A stretch of DNA of 64,000 nt from Symbiodinium natans (lineage: Eukaryota; Sar; Dinophyceae; Suessiales; Symbiodiniaceae), in assembly GCA_905221605.1 (NCBI GenBank), contig CAJNDS010000557.1:650682-714681 (forward strand). Reading direction: 5' to 3'. Positions 52,011 to 63,900 of the stretch are shown one piece after another. The notes under the pieces were generated by a model, which was not told where the DNA came from, made no database searches, and saw only the letters and a list, made by a program, of their open reading frames with translations. Position 1 is the first letter of the stretch. Every line of letters starts with the position of its first letter. The translations under genes were made by a program, and so were the position numbers.

Positions 52011-52537
52011 CACAAGAACTCGTCAACTGAGCTTCCAAAGACTCTGGCAGTTCCTGGCAGGCACTCCGATCCCTTCGCGAGCGGCGGTTTTTCTCAGGGT
52101 CTGGGGGGGTTGTCTGAGTATGCTCCTCTAGGGATGCTTTAGGGATGCTTTAAAGATGCTCCTTGTTCTTAGGGGCGTTGTTTGGGGCATGCTTAGGAGG
52201 GCAAGTTGAGGGTTCGGATAGGCTCAGCGCGGCCTTGGGGCTGTCTCATGAGGTGCCGCGGCCTCTTGAGCTGGGCGATTCGCTCTGCGCGGGGGCATCG
52301 GCTCAGAGGCGCGTTGCCCTGCGGAAAAGTTCTCAGTCGTCGCCTCCCTCCTGGACCAGAGCAGCTGGGAATTCTGAGTTTGGTCATGAGCCTTTGGTCG
52401 TTGATGATGCTTTGTGATCAGGGCTGATGTCAGGGTTGGGCTCAGTACCTCCCTTCCAGGACCCGCCTTCACTTTCTTTTGGCCGGGCTTCTCTTCGGGC
52501 ACAAAGGGCCCGGCGCGCTCCACCACGGTCTCGCCAG

Positions 52538-52597
52538 GAATTAGGGGGAGAGAGAGAGAGAGGGGGAGAAAGCGGGCGGGGGGGGGGGGGAGAGAAG
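52538..52597. repeat. Purine-only stretch
   Basis: GGGGGAGAGAGAGAGAGGGG, GAGAAAGCGGGCGGGG and further G/A sequence; a simple low-complexity tract in the spacer downstream of the exons at 53-54 kb. Confidence 0.7.
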
Positions 52598-52790
52598 GGA
52601 TCTCCTAATTCAGGTTGTTGAGTGACCGTTGAAAATTCGCAAGCTGGGCCTTGAAGTCCATGGTGATGGGCACCCGATCCGGCGCAGGGTGCTCACCTAG
52701 CGAGCCGACCACTCATGCGGCGGAACTACTGGGGCATCTTGGGGACAGCCTGGGGGCATCCCTCCTCTCCATCCCTACTTGCTCTCAGAT

Positions 52791-52896
52791 TTCTTCTTCT
52801 TCTTCTTCTTCTTCTTCTTCTTCTTCTTCTTCTTCTTCTTCTTCTTCTTCTTCTTCTTCTTCTTCTTCTTCTTCTTCTTCTTCTTCTTCTTCTTCT
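52791..52896. repeat. TTC microsatellite, about 35 units
   Basis: An uninterrupted (TTC)n run of 106 bp. Read on either strand it opens frames of poly-Leu, poly-Ser, poly-Lys, poly-Arg or poly-Glu, none of which is supported as protein. It lies 3' of the last conserved-looking exon at 53,0xx and may be in an intron or the 3' region. Confidence 0.95.
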
Positions 52897-53034
52897 GAAA
52901 CCGTCTGGGGGTGTAGATCTCTGCTTCTGAGGTGTGTTGCCGCCAGACAATCTTGCCCATACACGCGCCGACCATGCGCATACTTTCGGTAGCTTCCGAT
53001 GGCGCTGCATGAGGAGGCTTTGCATGCAGGAGCT

Positions 53035-54535
53035 TCGGCCAACTTCAGCCAAGACACGCCAGTTGGGGTCGTTGAGAGGCGGCTGGCCTGCAAAGCAGCT
53101 CAATTCAGACTTTTTGAGGCACTTAGTGGGCTCAGAAGCAGCTGCCCATTTCTCAGGGATCTGCGGTACTTGATGTGAATCTCGGGCTTGATGCCATTGT
53201 CGTAGTTTGGCATCGGCTGGTCCTGGAGTTGCAAAAGAAAGAAAAGGGGACCCCGAGGATTGGAGGCTCTTGGAGGCTCTTCGCATTTGGCGCACATCCC
53301 CTCTTGCCAACCCCTCCTGCATGGGGGGGCATCTTTCGTGGTTACGTCATCCTTGAGTTCGGGCCGTTTTGGGGTCTCCGCTGGCGGGCAAAGCATTGAA
53401 ACATCGGACCGAAACCTGCTTTGCTTGTCGCTGAATTGCTGCGAAGTCGAAAGCTGGCATCTCACAATGCCCACGTCGCTCCTCCAACTTCATGAGCAAG
53501 TCCTCCTTTGTGGGTTGCTTGGCATCGGCTTTCTGCAGGTGAGCAGGCACAGGGATGTGGACCTGGGCGATGGCAGGCTGCCAGAAAGCTGGCAAGAGCC
53601 TGATCGCAAATCCCATTCCACTCGTGCCATGTCCCGACTCCACCCACAAAAAGTGCCTCGTTGGTGCTGCGCTTCCCCTCGGGCCGCTGACCGGGGTGGC
53701 TGAACGCAGCTCCTTCTCGCCGTAGAAGCCGTGTGCACGAACGGAAATGGTGACAATCTGATCCTGGGGACCGAGGGGTGGGAGTTAACAGGGATGCTAG
53801 CTGCCCGCCTCCCTTGAGCATGCTGGACTGTTGGCAGTCGGGCAGAGACAGTAGCTTCGAGGGTGGCCCGGACTCTAGCACAGTGACCAACCGTCTTTGG
53901 GGTACTCACCTCTTTCAGTGTGTACAGCTTAGGGGATCTACAAAGCACGCGTGGGCGCGCTTACACAGAACATGCCCATTTTGTCAACCTGTCAACCTTG
54001 ACCAGTGGCAACTTGCCAAGGCTGGTCTGTCAGCATCACCAACTGAAACGTGGCGTGCCTGCCTTTGCTCAACAGTGGCCGAGATGAGCTCAACATCTCC
54101 AAGGCAAACCACCACCTAATAAGTACTGAACTCTTTTACACTTCAAACATGAGAACTGACACCTTTTGACCAAAGCGGAAGCAGAGTTCCCACCGGAGAT
54201 GCAATTCTTGGACACATCAACGCCCCGTCCTTCTCTTGAAACCGGATGAATCCAGGGAACTTCTCAGCCCACTCGTACCAGGGAATCGGCTCCTGCAAGC
54301 AGGAGCTTACACGTGAGTCATGCCGTCTACGACATCGAGATACCCTAAACCCGAAACCCACAGGACCCACAGGACCTCCTGTTGCTAGGTTTTGACTCCC
54401 AGCTCTCCGGATCAATCAGCTCTTCGCGTCCGATGATCTCCACATGCCGCTTGGGGTCCGGGATCATGAATCCCTGTGGGATGTAGCCTAAGGACACCAG
54501 ACGATCCCAGCTGAAAGAGCACTCTCCGCACAAGC
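53035..54535 (-). CDS. Conserved-looking exons 3' of the S1-repeat gene
   Basis: Minus-strand exons, most joining in phase: about 54,520-54,390 (WDRLVSLGYIPQGFMIPDPK, RHVEIIGREELIDPESWESK); 54,292-54,194 (33 codons, EPIPWYEWAEKFPGFIRFQE then KDGALMCPRIASP); 53,937-53,910 (SPKLYTLKE); 53,757-53,692 (IVTISVRAHGFYGEKELRSA); 53,532-53,416 (39 codons, KADAKQPTKEDLLMKLEERR and on to QRQAKQ); 53,222-53,165 (DQPMPNYDNGIKPEIHIKY, GC donor in phase 1); 53,087 to about 53,037 (RQPPLNDPNWRVLAEV). The 3' end is not found. I do not recognise the family; it is not S1-like. Lying in line with the S1 exons on the same strand, it may be the C-terminal half of that protein or a separate gene. Confidence 0.65.
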
Positions 54536-54820
54536 ACTCTTGGGCCGATGCTGTCGATGCTCGAAGCCGCGGCTCCACTGCCGCCCCTGGCGATCATGAT
54601 GGAACTCTGACCCACTAAACCCTAAACCCTAAACCCTAAACCCCAAACCCTAAACCCTAAACCCTAAACCCTAAACGGCTTCTGAGTCTGATGACCTCCC
54701 AGGGATCCCGAAGACCTCCCAAGAGATGAACAGTACTCTCGGGCCTGCCACGACGTTGACGCATCTCCTCTGTGGGTTCCACAGCGCCTGGGCCACCGAA
54801 GGGCTTTCTCAAGTGATTCT

Positions 54821-54900
54821 ACATGTATAACTGTAGAACTGTATAACTGTATAACTGTATAACTGTAGAACTGTAGAACTGTAGAACTGTATAACTGTAG
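54821..54900. repeat. 9 bp minisatellite AACTGTATA/AACTGTAGA
   Basis: Nine units alternate between AACTGTATA and AACTGTAGA. The run lies just 3' of the exon at 54,977-54,925, in an intron of the S1 gene or the spacer after it. Confidence 0.9.
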
Positions 54901-54924
54901 GCGGTCTTGAGCCTTGATGCTGTC

Positions 54925-57900
54925 AAGCCACTGACAGTGACACGGTTCTGCGCGGCATCAACCTGCGCGATGTAGACCTGAAGTCAAGTGCAGGGTGCGA
55001 TGCGCGTCGGTATCCATCAGCCGATGCCGGAGAACGGCGACTTGGAATGAAAAGAGGCAATGGAAACCTGTAGACGTGAACTCCCACAACTGGCACCCCT
55101 CGATGGCCTCGATCTGCTGGTTGGGCTTGAAGGCCGCGGAGGTCTGAGCCACTCAAAGCTCTCTACGGATCTTGGACTTGAGTCTTCACATATAGCCTCT
55201 AGAAAGCCACACTCACGGCACTCGGGCGGTGCGCATGCAGCGGTGACAACAGAGATCTAGGTGCAGATGCACCAGGGTGTGGTAGGACGGAGAATCCATC
55301 TAAGCCCTAAACCCTAAACCCTAAACCCTAAACCCTAAACCCATCTGTTCAGACTCAGGCTGGCACCACATCGCCCAACATAGAATTTGGCATGAGGGCA
55401 TCCGATCTCCCCAGGCCGATATCCACGAAGATGCCGTACTCCTCCATATGCACGAAAAAATAATGGGCCCCAATACAAACCCACAAATAGCAGAATTCCC
55501 TTGTAATAAGGACCCCAAGGTACCCCCCAATATCGGAAACCCCATGTCATTCACTGCTGCCAAGCACATCATCCGAGAGATCTTCGGTCAAAGCACCCTT
55601 CCAACGGGAACCACTAACTGAACGAAGCCCAAAACCTCAAAGCCCACAGCACAGCAGTCCCGAATGCCGCGAACGACCTCATCCAGGATCGGTTTCGGCA
55701 CACCACGATGCCCCCAGCCATACGCTGTGAGTTACCACGCTCACTTGCAAAACTCGAGCCAACCTTAAACGCTGGCACATTTGTGCTGAGCACGCGGCAC
55801 CAGACACCTTGGTGCCGACCTTGCAAATCAAGAGCAATGAAACATCAACCAGCGAAAGGGAAAGGGTCTTCCAAGCGTCTGCGATGCATGTATGGACTGG
55901 CAGACTGGGAAACCCTCTCGGATTTCCCTGCATCCGATGTATCCTTTGTATAATAAGACTCTTGACCAAGCCGCATCACAAACCTTTCTCTGTCACAAAA
56001 AAATCACTTTCACGACCCTCCAAATCGCCGGAGCCTACGCAGCACGCGGGGAGCCTCGAGGGACTCGATGCTCCTGGTGGCTTCTGAGCTGCCGCTGCCA
56101 GCCTTCTGGCCAACCTGGGCACCATGAGCTCAGCAACATGCTCCATGATGCTCGGCATGCAGGGCGACGTTCAATCTCAACTTTACACTTCTGCCACCTT
56201 CTGCCTGCACGTTTGACGAGATTGCTGAATCGGCTGAATCTGCTGAATCTGCTGAATCTGCTGATTGCGCTGAACGTGCTGAACATGCTGAACGTGCTGA
56301 ATGTGCTGAATGTGCTGGGCAACCGCAATCTTGTTGCCAGATTCGTCCACTCGGGTCACCTTCAGATCGTCAAGCACCTGAGTTACGAGGCTTCTCGTGA
56401 CTAAAAAACACCCTCTTCTCGTCTGCTTCTGGGCGCAGCGCGTCACCCTCTGAGTACCTGGGCCATTGCAGTGCTAAGGAGTTCTTGCTTCAGCACGTTA
56501 CTTGGAGCGTATACCGCTTATACAGGATCAAGCTTCACTTCTGCGAAGCTTTGAGGATGTTAAAGATGCTCACTCGGGGCCAGGGCGCCTAAAACGCCTG
56601 GCAAACCTCTTTCCTTTGAAGGAGCCCTTCAACCGAAAGACGCAGTACAGTAGCAGCGGCGGCAGTAGCGACAAGCAAAGCTCCGCCAGGCAGTGCTAGT
56701 ACGTGCCGATACAATCAGGAAGAAAGTCAGCACGGTGGCCGAGTCCCAAGAGCATGGGGAAATCTGAGTTTGATGAGATGGCCAACTTCGGAAAAGGCAC
56801 CGGATTTCAAGTTTTAGGGCGAAATGTAGAGAGGACCTTGTTTTATGTCTGCGTCTTTTGACTAGGATGATGCTTGCCTTCCACTACTGCCGAAAGGGGT
56901 GGCCAACACCTCAAGCCAGTAACACGTCAACCTCTCTGCGGGCCAGGTGCTCGCTCGTCTCTTTGTCGAGAAGTGCGGTCGGCGCTAAAGCATCCACTGA
57001 CCTTGCCAAGAAGGCCAAAGCTTCTAGCTTACCTCTCAAATATGCCTCAGATGTGTGATGTCTGTAGAACTGTGTAAACCGAATTTATCGAGCATGTAGG
57101 CAATAACTAATATTTATCGAAAATCATTCGAAAATCTATCGCTTACCTAAGATTGCAAAAACTCTACTAATTATCCAACATGTATCCAATGTTCATCATT
57201 TTTCCCTCCATATATAATCATATCTATATATATATAATCATATATATATATATGTGTATTTGTGCATTTTCTTATGTGTATATATATATATATATATCAA
57301 ATATGCATCCAAAAACTAACGACCCAAAACAGTGGGAGACCATGGGGACACGAAAAAGCACACCAATGGTCCAAAGAGTCAAAAAAGACACCAAGCACCT
57401 GGACGTCTAAAAGCAACAACAGTTTCACAGCTTTGCGTTTGGCGAACACAGGCGTCCAAAAGCGACGACAGTTTCGAGGCCGGCGAACACAGACGTCCAG
57501 CAGCAAAGCAGTTGCGAGGACGGCGAGCGCGGTCACGCCCTCGCCCTTGGCGAGAGCGCGATTCTCGTCCTCTTATGCGAGGACGCTTCGAGAAGAACGC
57601 ATGGTCCAGGCCGTGGGTGCCTTCAATTTCAGCGACCTGCCCCGCAGGACTCCCTGAGTGTTGACACACACTGTTTGTTGTAAAAGCATATATATGTGGA
57701 TATATACATATATATATATATACATTTTGTATACTCTCATCCATATGTATTGATATCTGTATACAGATATATATATATATATATATGTGCAATATAATAA
57801 CTAGCCAGGTACCACGACAAGCTGGCTTGAGTATTTCTCAGCTTGCGGCGCCCCAATGTCGATGAACAGGCCGAACTCCATAATCTTTGTGACCTGCCCA

Positions 57901-60900
57901 CTGTTGGCGTAGCTTTTGCGGCTTATCGTTTAGTTTGGGGTTTACCCAGTTAGCCCCTGCAAGGACCTTGTGAAGCTAGGAACTGCACTACGTGCACTCA
58001 AACAGTGAGCAACCACATGTCTCTTTTTCCTATGCCTATGCCCAGCTTACACAGTACAGGGCCGCGTTGCTCGACGGATGCTCTGGGCTTGCTGATGCTA
58101 TGTTCAATGCCTGCGCTAGCACCTTCCGCAGGCTTAGAAACTCAGGCATGACTTTAGAGTTTAGGGTTTAGGGTTTAGGGTTTAGGGTTTAGGGGTTAGG
58201 GTTTAGGGTCTGCGTTCGTGTTCAGAGCTGGGATTGGGTGGATTGAGGCGGGGCTGCTCATCGTGTGCTCCTTCCGGCCTACCCGAAGTCCGTCCTTGGC
58301 TCAGGGTGAGCACGGCTACCCGCACCACATCGCCTGAACCTGTAAAACCCCTAAGCTGGGCTCTTGTTCAGGAACTTCAACGAAGTTACCATTGACGGCA
58401 CCAGACCGTTTCCTACAAAACCTTCTTGTGGTAAGTTAAGAAAAGTTCGGAAACCCCTACCTTCAAACCTGAATCCTGAACCTCACCCCCCCGCGGCCCC
58501 ATGGCCTTGCCAGACACCTCCTGACCGACCTCGTACTGCGAGGCCACCGGTCGCATGGAGACAGCGAGGCGCTGGCGCTCGGCGTCCACCTCAATTTTTT
58601 GGGGCTTACCACCAAGTTCCAAGCATACAAAGATGTAGAAATCTGCATGCGTGTGGGTCCAAATGCGTCAGCGCTCCGTGTTCTCGACTTCTTGTTTACC
58701 ATGGTATCGACCCCTCCCCATGCTATCCCCGCCCCTCCAAAACCCACAAAACCGCGAACCACTGGGGGTGAGAGGAGAAACCCGCCGTTACCTGGCACCC
58801 TCAACCCTGAACCCTAAACCCACCATGAACCACAGGAGGGAGAGGGGAAACCGTAAACCTACAGCCCTGATCCTTGAACCCTAAACCCCAAGCCAACCAT
58901 CAACCACGGGGGGCAGAATGAAAACCCTAAAGCCCAAACCCCACAGGGGGGTTTAGAAGCTCCCTCTCCCCCAACCACTTGACCCACTTTGCCTCGGTCA
59001 CGCGCAGACCTGCCAGGATGTCAGAAGGCAAAGGCAGAGCGAGGGAGAGGTTTGAGAATATCTAAGGTTCACTTTAAGGAGCTGGGGAATTAGGGCCCCC
59101 CCTCTATTGTGTTAATCCCGTAAAGGGTCATGAGGGGGGATTTAGGGGGCACACCTGAAGATTCCTTACAGTAGCAGTAGCAGTCCTCACCATCTTCCCC
59201 CGCATCGCCCTCGCCTTCCAGTTTGTCGCCGACCTGGTAGTCGCTCAGCGGCTTGTCGAGCTGCGAGACGTTCTCAGCGACAAAGAGAAATCGCTCCCGG
59301 TTTGGGAGCAGATGCCCTAAACCCTAAACCCTAAACCCTAAACCCTAAAGCTTGTTTGCGACACTGCCAGGGCTGCCACGTACAAGGCATCCCTCTCGGC
59401 ACCGATGTCAACGAAAACGCCTTGAAAGGCAAAAGCAGGCAGGGAGTGCTCTCCGACGGTGTGGCTGGTAGCGGAAGAACTCAGCACACCCCGTACATAC
59501 GTCTTAGCAGAATCATTTTCACAATCATAATAACCGTCATCATCATCATCATCATCATCATCCTCATCTTCATCATCATCATCATCCTCATCATCATCAT
59601 CATCATCATCATCATCGTCATCGTCATCGTCATCATGATAGCAACACCCCACGGGGTGGGGGCGGGGAAATAGCGGGGGGGCTCTGACTAGAAGGCCAGA
59701 CGGGGATCATCCCTACATACTTTTTTTATTCCTAACAGGACGATTGGCCGGGGCTAGCTTAGGCCCGCCGACCCTGGGCAATGTATCCCACCTCCCCTGG
59801 CGAGCATCATCAGGGCCTGGTTATCTCGTTTTTTGCCGCGTCCTCCGCCCTTGCAAGCTGGTGTTGGGGCATCTTGGCCCCCTTCCCCTCCTCCCGTAAC
59901 CAAACTCTCTTCTTGTTGAAGATTTTGCAACAAATGTCGATACGCGCCCCAGTTGATGCAAAGCCATCTGCGAACAATTTTGGGGAGCGCGGATTCGCCG
60001 CCAAGCGTTCTCGACTCACCAATGCTCCAAGGGTCCGAATGCAATGGTCCTGGTCACCGTACCCGACACCTCGTCGCCAACCTCTCCGTGAGTCCGGGGT
60101 CACAGATGGCAAAAGTTTCTCAAAGGCTGAAGCACAGGAAACCTTTTGAGCTCAAGGGGTGGCCTTCATGGTCTCCATGGACAGACCTCAAGGATGCAAG
60201 AGATTGAACGAGCTCTCCCCAAACGTGTCAAAAAAACATCAAGCATGAGGTTGGATAATGACATGGCAAGACGGCCAACTTCTCAGAGAAGCAAGCCGGA
60301 GAATAGGCTGGGCTAAACTAGGGGTACTAATACATCTCGGATCCGAACTTCAAGGGTCGTCTCACACGCACACGCCCACGCAATGCCAGCAGACACAAGG
60401 AGAACCGCAGGAACTGCCAAGTTCCCACAGGCTGGACACAATACACAAGCAACATCCCCTTGGTACGGCGTAACGCCCAAGACTTCAAGCACCACCCCGC
60501 GACGAGAAGAGGATTCACTCCCAAGTGGACCAACACATGTCGCAGGAAGAACGTGATCCAAACCCAGCCTCTTCCTTGTTGCAACATACAGATTTCCTGA
60601 TGCCTCGCTAGTAGGGTAGTCCTATATCATGGACACTTCGAATTCAGAAAACGGCCCTTGTAAGACCTCCGTTTGCTTTGAGACTAAAGGCTCTACAGTG
60701 ATTTGCAATGACTAACTCGCCCTCCAGTAGACGGATGGACTGGTGGCTTTGCAGGCTTTGAGTGAACTCTAGCCACGAATGAACATGAGCGTTGTCATTT
60801 TTGCTTGCCCCGCTTCTTCCCAGCGCCTTCACATATTCAGGCTGCAGAAAGGTGAATAACATAGTGGCTTTGACAATTGGACTAGGGCTTTGGGGGTTAT

Positions 60901-63900
60901 CATATGTTTACATAGGTACCATAAGGGAATACTATTAGTAATTATTCCGACCCCCTTGTTACCCGAGGGCTCCGCTCAGAGACCTGCAGTTACACCTCCT
61001 CTCCCAGGGGCGGGGCTCGTCTGCACCAGTGCAGCTCCGGGCATCGCCACCTGCGCAACTTCGGACATCGAACTGCCCTGAGAAACTTTCTACCTTTTTA
61101 TGCGTGGAGGTGGTCAGCTCTCAAAATGAGGGGGTCCCTTTGTGGGTACGCTAAATAGGAAGGGGGCCGTCAATAAGGACCTCAAAAGGGGCTATATTTT
61201 GGAGAAATGACTCAGTGACCATGTGTAACATGAAACTCAGCGGGAGCACACGCTGACTGACGTCAACACACAAAGGCCCTCTTCAAAAACCTGTCTCCGC
61301 ATGCTCCTCTCACTCTCTCTCTCTCTCGCTCTCTCGCTCTCTCGCTCTCTCGCTCTCTGCATACATCCTGGTAGGCTCCGCAGCAAAATACACAGCGTGA
61401 CACTGGTGCCGCATGCCATCGCGAGATGTCGCGCTCCTCCAAAGTCTGTGAGGAGGGGTCCAGCCGGGTGATCATCAAACCAGTCACCTCCACCGAGAAG
61501 AAACTGGCAAACAAAGCAAATGAAGTCTCCGATCTCTCCAAGCAAAGCCAGCAGATAAATACCGAAACCGCCGTTGTCACATGTACTGGGCTGAGCCTCC
61601 TCCCCCACCGCATACTCCTGTGCTCAGGAAGACATGCCAAGACTTCGGCACATGGGTAGAGGTATGTAAGACCCGACCGAAGACAGCAAGAGGGAATCTC
61701 AGGGCACAGGATCTCCTTGGGATCCTTGGGCAGCACCGTGGCCCCCGGGCCCTTGGTTCGCCAGAGCGCGTCCTGGCGAGGATGTGATTCCCGGAAAATC
61801 AGGGGAGCGGTTCGATAGCTTCTTCAAGTCTTGTGCTTTTGGGCCATTGGAAGGGGTTTCCGACATTAGGGGGTCCCTTCTTGGGGTTCTTATGAAATGG
61901 GGGAATCCTACTACTTGGGGGTCTTTTTTGGGGTTGCCTTACTTTCGTAAAGCCCCAAATCGGGACCTCTAGAGAACTTGTATAGGGGTCTACCTTTCCG
62001 ACACCTTTCAAGGACACCCAGCCCCCCCTTCCCCCCGCACCCCCCCCAACCCTAAACCCTAAACCATAAACCCTAAGCCCTAAACCCTAAGCCCTAAGCC
62101 CTAAGCCCTAAACCCTTAACAGGGGCATCAGAGGGCGCTCCCGAGAAGCGCCCACGTCCACGAAGAGACCGAGACCCTCGTTGTATTTGAGGACCTCGAT
62201 GGGAGGCCAGCGGGCTGGGGGGGGAGGGGAGGGTTAGGGTTGAGGGTTGAAGGGTTGAGGGTTTAAGGGTTGAGGGTTGAGGGTCGAGGGGTTTCGGGTT
62301 TCGGGCTTGGGGCTCTTAGGGTTTAGGGTTCGCTGTATGCGGCTTTGCTCTTGCGCAGCTTGGGGGAACGCGGAAGCCCCGGGCCTTGCATCAGTGGAGG
62401 AGTTGAAGGGGGGGGACCGCCATGCATAAGTCCCCAGCAAAACTACGGAGCGACTCGGCAAGGCAGGAACAGTGGAAACTGCTCGTGCGGCAGAAGGAAT
62501 GCTGGCACTGCGAGCATCTGCGAGCCATGCGTCGAGGCAACTCTGCATGCTGGGTTTCACCAGCCTGCAGCACCAAGATTCGGAGAATCTTGGTGCCGGG
62601 CTTTGCCAGTAACTTCTTGACCGCGAACGAAACTTGCAATGGGCTGGCCCACATCCTGCAAGAAAGCGCCATGTCTCGAAACGTAACCACTCCAAATCCT
62701 GGCTTCCTATCAAAGTTATAAGCAGCCCACCAGCCGATCAATCTGAACACTACCTGCGCATCCCAGCGATGCCGCGATGCCCCGTTCCCTTAGGCCCCAG
62801 GAAGGCCTGCTTGTCCGACACGACGACACGGTCGCCCTCGACATTCATAACGGTCAGATCGGCAACCTTTGCGCCCCAAAAACTCTTTGAAGCGGCGCGA
62901 GAGCTTGTGAGACCAACTTAAACCTGCTCAGTTCTCAGGCACTGGCCTCACCACGCGTGTACTCCTCTTTTGGCTTGCCTAAAGGCTAGAGGTCTGCACG
63001 GCGTCATTGTTGTCAGCACTGTGTGCTCAGGAGAAAGAGAAAGTGTGACCTTTTCTCGGAGCCCCGCTGAGCATGGAGATTGGGGCAAGGAAGTCCCTGG
63101 AGTAGCCGGCATCGAAGAAGATGCCAGCCTGCAGCAAGAACAGGACTCTGAAATCTTGCGCAAACCGGCTCCCTGTTGGGAAGCCCGACCTTGGCTTCAC
63201 TGATCATGGTACCCTCCACCTTCTGGCCCGGCTTTGCTTCGGACCTTGGACATCAGAGCCGGGCCTTTCGTCGGCTTTAGGGCGAAGCGGCTTCGGGGCG
63301 AGTCAGGGCGAGTTGGGGCTGAGCGCAGGGCGAGAGTGGGCGGGTGGTGACCTCTACACGCTCCTGGACCACATCCACATTGGCCACCTTCGGATCATGC
63401 TGGGCCGCAAAGCGCTGTTTCTGCGAAGTCACCACGGTCACGAGCCTTGACGTTGATCGTGTCGCCCACCTGTCAGAGGGGATCTGTATTTGCAACTTGG
63501 CAATTCAGCTCTGGCACCGGACGTAGGGATGTGAGGGCTTGAGGCTTGAGACCGCAAAGGTCCAGGCGTTGCCTCATGACTCATGCTATCTCTACCACAA
63601 TGCCGGCAATGTGTGCTCAGGTCTTGGTGCTGGTAGGATGGACATGCACTCTTCAAGGTGCATCGCGGGCAGGAATGCGCAGGCACCTCGTACTCCTCAA
63701 TTGGTTTGTCCAGCTGAGAAGACGTACAAAGGGCATCGATGCCAATGCCGATGTTGATGAAGATGCCGTACCTCACATGCGAAAGCATGTGATCCAGTGC
63801 GACACCTTCAGCCCTGGATCCATGTTAACCATGCTGTCGAATGCAAAGCTGCCTCTCAACACTTCACTGATATTCACCCTAAACCTGCACATTGCCCGAG

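Noticed and set aside
52726-53322. Arg/Lys- or Glu-rich frames across the TTC run
   Set aside because: They are a product of the trinucleotide microsatellite. The flanking coding evidence is in separate short exons.
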